Of a DNA stretch of 64,000 bases, positions 11,419 through 23,795 are shown piece by piece. The stretch comes from Corella eumyota (lineage: Eukaryota; Chordata; Ascidiacea; Phlebobranchia; Corellidae), in the NCBI GenBank assembly GCA_963082875.1, contig OY720097.1:21274501-21338500 (forward strand). Reading direction: 5' to 3'. Each line of letters begins with the position of its first letter. Position 1 is the stretch's first letter. A model generated the notes under the pieces. That model had not been told where the DNA came from. It saw only the letters and a program-made list of their open reading frames with translations, and searched no databases. The position numbers and the translations under genes are program-made.

Positions 11419-13893
11419 GGTGATATACTTGATATTATTTTTATTTAGGCTATACCTTGCTTACTTCAAATTTAAAATTTATAAACCTAAAATGAACTTT
11501 AACTATTTAATTAAATTATAAGAAACTACTCGACTAAATTGTCTTATACAGAGAAAGTTAAATGAAAGTCAAAACGAAGATTGTATAGTATTTCTAATGT
11601 ATACAAACAAACCAAGTTGAATTAAAAATAAAATTCACCTGTATTATTATTTTAGCTTTGACAATAAACCATTTTATATAGCTTAAACAAAGGAACTGGT
11701 TAATAACAGGTGCTTGTTCCTGTTTTTATAATCCTTTTACCTTTAGAGACGCCTCATAAGTTAATTTAATGTTAGTTCGGTTAATGACTTGTTATGTTTT
11801 ATATTTGTGATTTGAACCACTTTAAATCTGTTCTTCTATACCGTTAAGTGTCTAATATTAAATAAACCCTAACAGATTTACCTACATCAAAGTCAAGACC
11901 AAAGTTATAAAAATATTTCAATGTTATAAAGAACAAATCGTCTTCAAAATAATTCTCGTTTGTACAAAGCGACTTATAAATATTATTTTATCATTGGCAA
12001 TAACAGGCGCTGCTACTCTTCGTTTAATCTTTTAACCTTGGAACGGTCTTATAAGTTGATTTAATGTTATTTAGGTTGATGACCTGTTATGTTTTTTATT
12101 TGTGATTTGAACCACGTATTAAATATTGTTAAACAAGTTTTATTTGCGTTTCAGGTAACCAATAAAAATAGGATTTGAATCAACATTTATTGTGAACAAC
12201 AGGGGCGTTTGCGCAGTTTTATGATGATTACTTTTGCAATGTTAAAGGTATGCAAATATTATATGATGTATTTATTTACACTTAACAATAATTAAATATT
12301 TTCCAGTAAAGTTTTATATTTGCATAATTAATGGCTTTAGGTAAATGGGTTTGTTTTATAGTTGTTTGTTTGTTAAAGCTGCGTTTTTGAGGGCCAATAA
12401 CCTATGGGATGTCATTAGGTAGTTTTTGTAAATCAAAAGATTTAACCTTTTTGTATATTTAGTTGTATTTTGCTTTTTTTGTATTTGTTAATTTAAAAGA
12501 TTGATAAATAATATATTTTCTTTTTTAAAGAAAAATTATAACTGTAATATAAAGTTAAATATAAAGTTGTGTTTTATATTGTTTATTAGTAAAGGTTTGA
12601 TATTCTGAAGTTATGCATTGTATAGCACATAATGTTAAATCGAATATTCAGGACACGTTTAGTATAAACTTTAAACTTTATTTCTTTAACGCTTTTTCAA
12701 TACTTTTAACTTTACTTTTACTTCTTTTGATATATCACAGAGATAATTATATTAATGTTTAAATATTAAAACGAAATTAAGAGGTTCATAGTTTAAAATT
12801 AATCATTATAAATAAAAATTTTAGGGTGGTGACAAGTAAAACTTAAAAAAAAATATATCCGCAAGTGGGCTTTCGAGAGCTAATTTAATTTTTACACGTT
12901 TTGGGGTTTCATTTACAACTAATATTTTTAGCTATAAATAAAATAAAAACATAAGTTAAGCGATTGTTTTTTATTGTTGAACAAGCACAATTTTGTAAAT
13001 TCATTTGAAATGGTAATGACACTTGAATTAAATTTACAAAACTCATATTAAGCAGCTTTAACTAAAAAAAGTACAACAAACGGCTTAGAAAAAGCAAAAT
13101 AAGGTTATTTTCCTATGTCTGCTAGCATATGAACTTACGACAATAACGTCGTGCGTCACGTGACTCGCGAGCGAACAAAATTGCGTTCAACCCAGTGACG
13201 TCACAAAGGGTTTGCCGTCGAAGTTCAAAACATCGAATCAGGCTTATTATAGGCCCGAAAATATCTATAGTTACAGTTTTAAACTCGGTACAGTTTTAAA
13301 AAACATATTAGCTGGCCCTTTTATTCTGTGTGTGTGTGTGTGTCCAAAGAACAGCACAGATTTTAAAAACATGTTAAAAAGTAAAATTTGCATTGAAAAT
13401 AAGTATCAATATAGGAGTTAGTATTAAGTTTTAATGAAATATAAAACGATAACAAATAATTCCAACCAAATATGTTAAATTGTTTCTAATGTTAATAAAA
13501 AGTTAGTTTATGCGCAATAAACTACAATGAATCAAACATATAGTCATCCTTTTAATTTCATTGATATTTTTGGTTTTAAAGTTTAAGTGCTAACTAAATA
13601 AGATTTAACTTTTTTTTTAATACTCGCAAACGCAATACAAATTTTCATTCTACATTTTAACGCAAATAAATTGTTTTAGAAATTTTATTTGAACTATGGC
13701 AGCAAAAATATATACACTTAAAGCAACTATGAAGTTAACAAAATTCTATAATTCCAAATTTAATAAAAAAAATGACGATATTTAGGATTTGGTAAGTTAT
13801 GTTAAACGTAAAAAATATGGTAAAATAGCATGCATTTCTAGTTAGCCAGTTGGATACATTTATAGTTAGAAATCAGATAAATGCCCTCTGCAT
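11419..13893. other. Intergenic with internal segmental duplicate
   Basis: No coding signal except short random frames. About 11880-13050 matches 17630-18645, including a CATAAGTTAAGCGATTG block. About 11420-11710 matches 56700-57000. A (GT)n tract lies at 13328-13343. Confidence 0.55.
13155..13203. promoter_or_regulatory. E-box and CRE-like palindromes
   Basis: GTCACGTGAC (13155-13164) is a perfect palindrome containing the E-box CACGTG, and TGACGTCA (13196-13203) is a consensus CRE. The surrounding 70 bases are unusually GC-rich for the window, so this may be a promoter or enhancer. The target gene is unclear: it is upstream of locus 1 and downstream of locus 2. Confidence 0.4.
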
Positions 13894-16437
13894 TTAACTA
13901 AACAAAAAAAATCGCCCTTTGTTGATGTCATCAATAATTTCCTCTGCTATTTGCGTTACAAGGTCGTCTAATGGCTCGTTTTTAAAATTAATTTCACGAC
14001 GAAATCCGACAGCAAAATCTAAAATAATTACAAAAACAATTTTGACTTTATTACAATGACAATTTAAAATGTTCAACAAAAGCTTAGTTACTTTTCTGAA
14101 GTGATACGTTAAAAGTTTTAATTTATCAATACTAGTATGTAAAAGGCATTTGGTATAACAATTTCTTTATGTGTAACATTATATAGACACCAGTTTTAAC
14201 AAAAGAGTCATCGTAGTCACATTTTTACCCAGTCTTTGATCGCTTACGTGAGCCATGTTTACTGGGTTGTTTCCAGCATCATTAGGATTGCTAAATAAAA
14301 ATATATTTACATTCAAAGTGCTTATACATTACAACTTGTTAGTTAATCATTGTTTAAGCATTACTATAACCACAACGGTTTACAATTTATTAGCTTCATA
14401 AATTTAAATGACTGCCATTCAAAAATTATAACGTTGCCAATTTACAATTTATGTTATACTACAATACAGCTTAACTTGGCTATAAACGAAGGAACTTGTA
14501 ACCAAATATATATAGCCCTTTCAACTCTGTTATGCTTAAAACCCTTTAGCTAAATAGTTTACTTTTGAACCCATATGTTTAAATTCCTTACATTTAAACC
14601 CCGATATTAAATTCCTCATATTTAAATACACTTATCCAAATTCTTTGTCAAAATTTAAGGCAACTATATGTATGCTATAAGATTCTGTTAAGTTTACTTG
14701 TTTCAAATTTGATATAAAATTTCTCTTTAAACAACTTAACAAAAATGCAAACTTAATCTTTCTTTATGTGAAATAAAGCACTGTACATGACATAATCTTT
14801 CTATGAAATAAAATAGGAAAAGATTGTCAGTTTAACGAATAAAAAATACATAATATTGATATCTGTTAAACAGAACAAATAACTTAATATGCATAAAATT
14901 ATTTGTTGCACAATTTTGTGCAAGATTAAAATGAGATTAACAGATTGGATATAGATTGGTTATTTATGAAATTCTTTAGCATTACTATTCTTACAGTGAT
15001 CTTTTTATAAATGTAATATAATTTTGGTGAATATAATTTTGGGTTCCATTACATTTGAACCCCTCACATTTGAACACCTTTTATTTGCACCCCTTTATTT
15101 GAACCCTTTTTAACTGAACCCCTTACATCTAAACCCATTTACCCAAACCCCCTTACACTTGAATCCCTCTTATTTAAACCCCTTCATCTGAACTCATTAC
15201 ATTTTATTCCCTTACATTTAAGCCCCTTACATTTAAACCCCTTACATTTAAACCTCTTACATTTAAGCCCCTCACATTTAAACTCTTTACATTTGAACCC
15301 CTTTCACATGAACTCCTTACACTTGAACCGCTTGTAAGGGGTTAAAATGTAAGAGGTTTAAGTGTATGGGGTTCAAATGTCAGGGGTTCAAGTGACAGGG
15401 GTTTAAATAAAGGGGTTCAAATGTAAGGAGTTTAAATGGAGGGGTTCAAGTGTAATGGGTTCGAATAAAGGGGTTCAAATGTAAGGGTTTTAGATGTAAG
15501 GGGACAGATAAAGGAGTTCATATAAAGGGGTTTAAATGTATGGGGTTCAAATGTAAAGGGTTTAAATAAATGGGTGTAAATAAAGAAAAAAATGTATTAT
15601 ATATACCATATTAAATAAGGTTGCCTTTTAAAACTCCTTTTAGCTGAACTTCATACAACTAACCCTCTACATTAAAAATTAAAACCTTTTATATTTTAAC
15701 ACATTTGATTAAGCATTTTACAATTAAACTCCTCAATTTAACCTCCCCTATTACTCCCCCCCCCTTTTTTTAAATTTTTTTTGAAAAACCTTTCGCATTT
15801 GAACCTTACAAAAATCTGCTAAACCTTTTTGTTTGAACCTTTTTTAAAGGACTTTAAATATAGTAGGTTTAGGTATTTAGGGTCAAAATTTTTAGAAATT
15901 GGATGAATAAAATAAGATATAAAAAAATGAAAAGAGGATTAAGTTGAATAGGTTTTAATTATTAGTAGTTCTTTTAAAAGTAAGTTTAGTTATAAGTTAA
16001 TCAAGTAGTGGGGTTAGGTTGTAAGGTATGTAAATGTATGAGGTTTAAGTAGGGTTTAAATATAAGAGATTTAGTTTAAAAGGGGTATAACCAAAAGGGT
16101 TTAGTTGTAGCAAGTTAAATAGTAAGGAAACTCCAAAACTCTGTATCTTATTTTTATTTTTAAGTATTTGTAGTTTGAACTTGAACTTAAGGATTTTAGA
16201 CTTTTATTTTCAAAATATTGTTTAGTTACCTGAATATATAAATGCAAACCGTAAAATTGTTTGCTCCTCTCAAAAACTCGGTTTTCAGAAAAGCTTCAAG
16301 CTTTTCTACCTAAACATAAAGTAAAAACACATTTAGCCACTACAGTATGACTCTGATTTTATACTAAAAAGACGTTTTACCTCAGTTGGGATTAAAATGG
16401 CCTTTAAATATTCAATTATTTGTGGAAAAAGAGACAT
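13894..16437 (-). CDS. NE-family small protein, locus 2 (107 aa)
   Basis: Four exons: 16381-16437 (57), 16230-16309 (80), 14229-14290 (62), 13894-14018 (125), with phases 0, 2, 1 and one open frame of 107 aa. It starts MSLFPQIIEYL. Exon 2 has FLRGANNFTVCIYIF. Exon 3 is hydrophilic and Asn-rich. Exon 4 has FRREINFKNEPLDDLV, then an amphipathic helix and FFLFS at the end. Exon lengths are identical to loci 6 and 9. The 1.9-kb second intron holds the inverted minisatellite. An NRF1-like site lies 65 bp upstream of the ATG. Function unknown. Confidence 0.75.
15030..15570. repeat. Inverted (palindromic) minisatellite
   Basis: About 300 bases of short units of the type CTTACATTTAAACCCC meet, near 15330-15345, about 225 bases of the complementary type GGGGTTCAAATGTAAG. 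The two arms could form a long imperfect hairpin. It sits inside intron 2 of NE-family locus 2. Similar words occur in the 121-bp arrays at 34 and 40.6 kb. Confidence 0.85.
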
Positions 16438-16501
16438 TTTTAGATAAAAGAGTTTTTTTTTTAAATTTTAGAAATTAAAGTACAAAAGCGGAACTAAATC
16501 C

Positions 16502-16511
16502 GCGCATGCGC
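16502..16511. promoter_or_regulatory. NRF1-like site upstream of NE locus 2
   Basis: GCGCATGCGC is a perfect palindrome that matches the known NRF1 consensus. It lies about 65 bases 5' of the locus 2 ATG within a block (16450-16640) repeated at 61655-61840 upstream of locus 9, where the site is also intact. A donor-like GTAAGTTTC on the - strand near 16655 suggests a 5' UTR exon. Confidence 0.45.
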
Positions 16512-18960
16512 AAACTATGCCTATGTAATAAACGTTTACAAACTCGTAGTTTAATATAATTTTTTTAATTTTACAAGCAAAATTCCTAGTCAAAACTAAT
16601 TTTTAATATTTAATAAAAATATAAAATATAAAAATATTTAATTTGTAAGAAACTTACCTGTTTTCTTTAAAATTGCTTTTCCTATTCAGTAATTGTAATA
16701 TAACTTGCCTTACAATGTGTCCAAAAGCATTTATAACAATTCAACCTTTACTCCTCTATTGCTAAATATAAACGATATTTTAACAAAAAATGTTTTTATT
16801 ATTTACTGTTCGATGCCAATTTACTTGTAAAAATATTGAATTAACAGACTTTAATTAACGAAAGCACAATTTAACAAAAGTTAACAAGTCCAATAATAAT
16901 TTTTAAAGTTAACTTAAAAGTTAAATTTAGCGAAAAATTTAGCGCAAGCATATTTAGGCCTACTGCTGTTTGCAATACTTGCATGTAAGTATTTTGTTAA
17001 GATAAGTTTTTTTTAGATTATCTCTGTTTAAATAATCTTTTTAATTAACTACTGAATTGCTGTTTAAATTTTACCTTTATAAATTCCAAGGTATGTTAAT
17101 ACAAAAACGCCAGGCGTCAACCCAATATCGTAAAATTATTATTACAAATCGCGCTGACTTTATTAATACTATTACGAAACAATATCGATATAAGAAACTG
17201 GGTATCTGTTATAACTTTTTAGTTTATTACAACAACACACTTTTTTATATTTTAATTTATATATTTTAAGAAAACTATCTGGCTTAACTATTTTTCGCAT
17301 TTAAAAATGCTCAAAAAACTGAATTCGTTTTTATGTAATTCACGGTTAAAGATTATCCATAAAGTTAACTACATTTATGATTTAATTTTATTCGTAATAA
17401 TGCCGTCATTAGCACCTGTTACTGTTAATTTACCATGACACAGTGAATTGATATTCAAAGTCTAATATTAAATTTGTTACTTGGTAACTAAGCTATTTAA
17501 TTAATCGTTGCGTGTAATTAATATTTGGGCAACTGTTAAAAAAACTTATTCTTGTGAAAAATGCGTGGCATATGTTCTTTAATAACGTAAAGTCGTCTCT
17601 TGATAAATTAACCTTAAATAGAAAACTAAAATCAAAGTCAAGACCAAAGTTATAAAAATATTTCAATGTTATAAAGAACAAATCGTCTTCAAAATAAAAA
17701 CTCACTTGTACAAAACGACTTATAAATATTTTTTTAGCATTGACAATAAACCATTTTGTATAGCCTAGACAAAAAGCTGTTATATTATGTTTCTGTGCCC
17801 TGTTTTTATAATTTTTTTCCTTAGGAAAAACTGATAAATTAATTTCACAATACATATGTGGATTTTATATTTGTGTTTCAAATCATATATTTGCGTTATA
17901 AGTTTTATTCATGATTCAAACCACATATTAAATATTGCGAAATAGTTTTATTTGTGTTTCAAGAACCTTTATATGAAATTAAATTTATATTCTTATTGTT
18001 GGCTGATCATAATTCGTAGTTTTCTTTTATTTTGTGCAAGTAATAATTTATTCAAGGCTATGTTAAGGTGATGCGAATATTATAATTTATGTACGCTAAA
18101 CTTTAATTAAATAATTATTTTTTTTTAAGTTTTTATATTTGCATTAATAATTGATCTTGGGGTAAATTGGTTTATTTTTAATAGTTTGTTTGTTAAAAAT
18201 GTGTTTTTAAGGGTCAATAACCAAAGTGACGTTTTAGGTAGTTTTTGTAAATCAAAAGATTTAACCTTTTTGTGTATTTAGTTGTATTTTGCTTTTTTTG
18301 TATTTGTTGTATTAAAAGATTGATAAATAATATATTTTCTTTTTTTAAAGAAAAACATATTATAACTCTAATATAAAGTTAAATATAAAAAGATGATTTT
18401 TAAGCTGATGACAAGTAAAATTTACAAAAAATTCACCCGCAAGTGGGCTTCCGAGAGCTAATCTAACTTTTTACAATTTTTTAAATTTATTTCAAAACTA
18501 ATATTTTTAGCTATAATTAAAATAAAAACATAAGTTAAGCGATTGTTTTTTATTATTAAACAAGCACAATTTTGTAAATTCATTTGAAATGGTAATGACA
18601 CTTAAATTAAATTTACAAAACTCATATTAAGCAGCTTAAATTAAAATGCAAAAAAGTTTTTGTCTAATAATTTACATTAAAATATATACAATATGTTGAA
18701 CCTTTTCTTAGAACTAAAACATGGTTGTATTTGGTTGTGAATAAATCTAAAAACAATTAATATGTTTTCTTAAGACTAAGGTTTTATTGCACATCTTTTA
18801 ATTGAAATTTAAACCAATTTTAACTGTTTTAGTTTAAAAATACCTTTCAATTTTTTAACAAAACAAAGTTTTATTATACATATGCTATAAGTAAATGATA
18901 TTTAAAAAGATAACAATTTTTATCCTTTTTGTTGTTTATTTGGTAGCAAAATTAACTTAC
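16512..18960. other. Intergenic, locus 2 to locus 3
   Basis: AT-rich with no supported gene. 17630-18645 is a diverged duplicate of 11880-13050. Open frames at 17057-17269 and 17493-17855 have AT-driven composition and the latter overlaps the duplicated noncoding block, so they are not called. Confidence 0.55.
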
Positions 18961-20097
18961 TCATTCAAATGTTCCATTTTCTAAATGTTTTACAATAAGG
19001 TTAACGTGATATTCCAAAATGTCTGCGGTAATTTCATTTCTGTAAGTGAATTGTTCACTTAACACCAGCTTTAGTTCGTTGTCTTTACTATAAAAGAAAA
19101 CAAAATTTACCCCCGACATTGCTTTTTATATATATAGAAAGAAAATGGTCTACATAAAAAGCCTTTGCTACAGTTACATTGCACTTTAATATATTAATTA
19201 ACGCAATATACCCAATCTTAATTTCTTAAAAGTTGTTGTTTATTTAAGCATTATGTTTTTTTACAATTTTATTATATATTGTTAGGTATTACGACAAAAT
19301 AAGAAATTAACCAAGCTTATATTTACCTAATATTAATGATTACTTGAAATGCGGAACTAGCTCTTAACAGTAAACCCTCTTGCTGGGAAAAAAGGAATAT
19401 ATTTAAATTGACACAATCTATTTAACTAAATATATATAATAAAACATTGTACGATTGGTTCATTTGTTAAATAAGTATAATTTAAGTAAGTAGTTTTAGT
19501 TATGTATACCTATACACTTATGAACAGCTACAAGTTACTTTTAAAAATTATATATTAAATGACTTACAAGGTTATATAAACCATTTTTTAAATCCTTTAT
19601 GATCTGTTGTTGATGTTTTTCAATAAAATCTGATGAGGCTTCATTTTCAAAAAGAAGTTCTTTTTTTAGCACAATTGTTGGCTGTTGGTGATAACCAATT
19701 TCACTACAAAATCAAACAATGTATTTAACTTTCATTAAATTAGGTAAAGTTATGTTTAAAAAACATAATTGGATTATGCAACATTAGTGTTTACGAAATA
19801 AAAATTTACTTGATTCTTTGTGTGGTAAAGTAGGTCTGCAGCGCTCCACCCTAAAAAAAGATTTTAAAATTATATGCGGTTTCTTTTGTTTAAAACACTA
19901 AATTTAAAATAAAACTGGTTAAGTGTTATGGGTTTCAAATCGATATTGATTTTAAATTATGCAATTACTATTTAACTTTGTATTGACTATACTTTATTTA
20001 ATAACAAGTTAATTCTAGTATTAATATATAATTTTTTGCATTTTCTTATAATTACCTGAATGGATCGGTTTTCATGGTTATTTATTAAAATATTCAT
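18961..20097 (-). CDS. NE-family protein, locus 3, two-unit form (133 aa)
   Basis: Five exons: 20056-20097, 19810-19850, 19568-19703, 19327-19382, 18961-19087, with phases 0, 2, 0, 2 and one open frame of 133 aa. It appears to contain two family units in tandem: unit 1 with LQTYFTTQRI and then LLFENEASSDFIEKHQQQ, and unit 2 with LLLRASSAFQVIINI and then FTYRNEITADILEYHVNLI. Each unit ends in a basic helix and NG (LKNGLYNL, LENGTFE). The intron between units is phase 0, which suits duplication of an exon pair. The first exon is the weakest part of the model. Function unknown. Confidence 0.65.
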
Positions 20098-20159
20098 ATT
20101 TTGTTTTTAAGCTATTAGTTGCAATTAAATTAATCGGAAATAATAAACGCCCTTAAGTT

Positions 20160-21195
20160 TTTCTTTAAAGATAGCTCATACATGTCCCTTAAAAGACAGC
20201 TTATACATGTCTCACATTTATCCTTAAACTCAGGTAAAAAGCAACTTATAAGACAAGTTAAAAGACAGCTTAAAAAACAAGTTAAAAAACAGCTTATACA
20301 CGTCCCTTATTCATCCTTAAACTCAGGTAAAAGACAAGTTAAAAGACAGCTTAAAAGACAAGTTAAAAGACAGCTTATACACGTCCCACATTTATCCTCA
20401 AACTTAGTTAAAAGACAAGTTAAAAGACAGCTTAAAAGACAAGTTAAAAGACAGCTTAAAAGACAAGTTAAAAGACAGCTTATACACGTCCCACATTTAT
20501 CCTCAAACTTAATTAAAAGACAAGTTAAAAGACAGCTTAAAAGACAAGTTAAAAGGCAGCTTATACACGTCCCACATTCCTCCTTAAACTCAGGTGAAAG
20601 ACAGCTTATACACGTCCCACATTTATCCTCAAACTTAGTTAAAATACAAGTTAAAAAACAGCTTAAAAGACAAGTTAAAAGGCAGCTTATACACGTCCCA
20701 CATTCCTCCTTAAACTCAGGTGAAAGACAGCTTATACACGTCCCACATTTATCCTCAAACTTAGTTAAAAGACAAGTTAAAAGACAGCTTAAAAGACAAG
20801 TTAAAAGGCAGCTTATACACGTCCCACATTCCTCCTTAAACTCAGGTGAAAGACAGCTTATACACGTCCCACATTTATCCTCAAACTTAGTTAAAAGACA
20901 GCTTATACACGTCCCACATTGATTCTTACTCTCAGGTAAAAGACAGCTTATACATGTCCCATATTTATCCTTAAACTCAGTTAAAAGAAATCTTAAACAC
21001 ATCTCATATTTACCCTTAAACACTATTTGGAGACAGCTAATGCATGTCCCATGTTCACCCTTAAACTCAGTTAAAAAACAAGATGTACACGACCCAGTTA
21101 AAAGGCACCTAATACTAAGTTCACCCTTGAACACAGTTAAGAGACAACTAATACATGTCCCGTGTTCACTCTTAGACCCAATTTTGACAGATAAG
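20160..21195. repeat. Higher-order minisatellite
   Basis: About 1 kb of 12-bp units alternating AAAAGACAAGTT and AAAAGACAGCTT, broken by a 33-bp block (ATACACGTCCCACATTTATC...). All block lengths are multiples of three, so frames stay open on both strands: 246 codons on + (20182-20922) and 300 codons on - (Cys-rich, 20307-21209). It degenerates towards 21200. I do not call either frame a gene. Confidence 0.9.
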
Positions 21196-22934
21196 TAATA
21201 CTTGTTCATATTTGCTACTTTAACCCAGTTTGGAGACAGCTTTTCATGACCTGTGCTTTTTATTGAACTTCAACTGCATTTTGATGAGGTTGACTGATTT
21301 TGAAAGTGTTGTGAGTCATTACCAAAAGTTTTAACAGATAGATTTTTATTGAAATTTAACAACTAATTGCTTTTCTATAATTTTTTTAATAACACCATCC
21401 TTAATTATTCTTTTTAATAAAGATATGTCCTACACAATACCACAAATTTTTATTTTATTCCAATTTTATATTCGGCAATTTTTTTTTAATATTCCCCTAA
21501 AGTTATATGAAATACGTCACGTGACGTAATTTATGACACTCTCTTTTCGGGGGCTAACATTATACCGCTCTTAAAAAAAATGCAGAACTTTCTAAATAAA
21601 TAAGAAATTTGGAATATTTTATTTTACTTTATAACAAAAACTTTAAACCAAAAACAAATGAATCGTAAAATCTTACAATATAACACAACTTTATTATTTT
21701 TTGCGAACAATAAATACCCTGGAATAAACGCATGGCAAGAAAACGTAAACACGTACGTAACTTTAACTTGACTTTTTATAGTAGTACACAGCTAAAAAAA
21801 AGAGTATCACAATCCCTGTTGGGTATTAATCCATATAAGGTTAATAGAAGGAAAATAAAGTTATAATAGTTTTGAAATATAGCGACATCTTTCTAATATA
21901 TTGGGGATTATCCTCGTTTTGGTTTTGAACAACTAATGTCAAAAAAAAAACTGCTGTTGGGTTTTGTACTTTGGTTTGTATTACATTTGTTGTAATTTTT
22001 TTAGTTTTTTTATTGAGAATGGAACTGCGTGTAAAATGTTTGAGCATATTACATTGTTGTGGCTAAAATTTTTTAGTTTAATAATATTTAACAAGTTATA
22101 AACGTTTACCTGTACGGTAGTTTGGTGTGTTTCTTAACATCATCTTTTGGTAAAGTTCAATGCTTCAGTCTTCACAATAAATCCATTTTCCATTTTTTTA
22201 TTAGGATAAACTTATTTTTATGTCAAACCTTAGCTGAAAAATATTAAATATTTTATTTTTGCAATTTTTTTCTTGTCTTTCGTTTTGTTATTTTTACAAT
22301 ATAAAACTTACAATATAAAACAATTTCATTCGTTCATTTGTGTACAAACTAAATACATTGAAATAAACGTATGACAAGAATTAAAATTAAAATCGGGACT
22401 AACATTAAATTATTTTTAAAAAAATTATTTTTCCGACACATTTACTTTTTTTAGAAAAAAGTAAAAAGTAACTTTAATTTCTACCACTAAACATTTCCCC
22501 TTTTTAGTTTTTATTATACGTAAGAATAAAAGTAAGTTTTGTACTGTTTAACTTGGTTAAATTACTATTATTTCCTTAGCCTATTTGTTATAGAAGGTGT
22601 TTATTACTGTCGTCTATGGGTGGGTAATTTTTTAAAATTACTAGTCATCTCTGTACCATATTCTTCAACGTATACCTTTTTTTACATATTCAAACCAAAC
22701 CCATGAAGGAAGATTCTTTTTTTATTTTGGCCTAACATACAATTGTGAATTTTTGCGTGTTTAAAAATAAATTTCGTTTTTACTTTTTTTTTATATCTTC
22801 TGCTTAGCAAATATTGTAAAATTTTATATGTATACGCCATTTATAAGAAAAATGGAAGTTTTTTTTCTTGTTTGGGATTTAGTTGCCTAAACAAAGAATT
22901 TTATTTATTTAACTCAAACGGACTTTTTACGAAT
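21196..22934. other. Intergenic, minisatellite to reductase B
   Basis: AT-rich. From about 22330 it matches the copy C flank at 44010 onward, which marks the left edge of the shared module. 21630-21850 shares blocks with 42890-42960 and 43900-43990. A possible 5' UTR exon with donor GTAAAC on the - strand near 22105-22185 resembles one at 35695-35765. No coding gene seen. Confidence 0.5.
21513..21528. promoter_or_regulatory. 16-bp perfect palindrome with E-box/CRE halves
   Basis: TACGTCACGTGACGTA is self-complementary over 16 bases, joining an E-box core (CACGTG) with two TGACGTA half sites. It lies about 1.4 kb upstream of NE locus 3. A related TACGTGACGTG occurs at about 35650, upstream of locus 4. 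Confidence 0.4.
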
Positions 22935-23795
22935 TTAAAGCTTAGGGTATATACGAGAACATAAACAGTTACCACTCTTATACTTTTTACCAACAACATA
23001 TTTTCCATTCGGTTCATTTTTGTCATTTGGAATCAAAGCTAGATAAACCGGGGTTATAGCTCCCTCAACTGGTGACTTTGTAGCCTGTGGTGAGGTCATA
23101 TCAGTTCGAACCCAACCAGGACAACAGGAGTTGACCAAAACGTTGTCACGACCTTGTTGCCGTAGCAACCTTGCTTGTACTTTTGCCAGAGCCATCAAAC
23201 CAAGTTTGGATATTCCATAGGGTGAACTTGGAAAACCACTTTTAACATGAGATTTACTCTCTGTTAGTTCAACAAACTTGTTCATTAATGAGGCAAGCTC
23301 TTCTTCAGTAATGTTATCAGATCGAAACTTATCTTTAATCTCCTGTGAGCAGTATTTTAAAGCTGTGACACCAACCATACTTGAAATATGGACAATTCTA
23401 CCATGATCTTTGATACTTGGAAGTAGTATATCTGAAGTTTGAACTGTCCCAAAATAATTAGTTTTAATTGTGTCCTTGGCTTGAATGTATAATGGTACTT
23501 TATCAGTTCGTTTGAACATAATTCCAGCATTGTTTACTAGCACATCTACTCCTCCATAATTAGAAATCATGTAGTCCTTCAGTTGTTCAATACTCTTAGT
23601 GTCATCAACATCAATTTGATGAAATCTAGGCTTAAGTCCTTGGGATTCAAGTTTTTGAATTGCTTCTTTTCCTTGGTCTTCCTTTCTGCATGTCAAATAA
23701 ACTTGGCCTTCAAATTTCTTGCATAAAGATTGAACTATGGCATAACCCAGACCTTTTCTGCTACCAGTAACTACTGCGACTCTATTAGCAGTCAT
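22935..23795 (-). CDS. Carbonyl reductase, CBR1-like, copy B, altered C-terminus
   Basis: 286-aa frame nearly identical to copy A through all SDR motifs (TGSRKGLG, NNAG, HISSMVG, YGISK, PGWVRTDM). Near the end a T run is one base shorter than in copies A and C (around 22985), so GKKVQEW becomes GKKYKSGNCLCSRIYPKL and the stop lies further on. The catalytic core is intact, so it could still be active, but the change suggests relaxed selection. It is divergent with TXNDC15 B. Confidence 0.88.
   Translation of the reverse strand: MTANRVAVVTGSRKGLGYAIVQSLCKKFEGQVYLTCRKEDQGKEAIQKLESQGLKPRFHQIDVDDTKSIEQLKDYMISNYGGVDVLVNNAGIMFKRTDKVPLYIQAKDTIKTNYFGTVQTSDILLPSIKDHGRIVHISSMVGVTALKYCSQEIKDKFRSDNITEEELASLMNKFVELTESKSHVKSGFPSSPYGISKLGLMALAKVQARLLRQQGRDNVLVNSCCPGWVRTDMTSPQATKSPVEGAITPVYLALIPNDKNEPNGKYVVGKKYKSGNCLCSRIYPKL

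Noticed and set aside
20182-21209. Long open frames on both strands as protein genes
   Set aside because: Both arise from a tandem repeat whose unit lengths are multiples of three; no start context, splice structure or conserved domain supports either.
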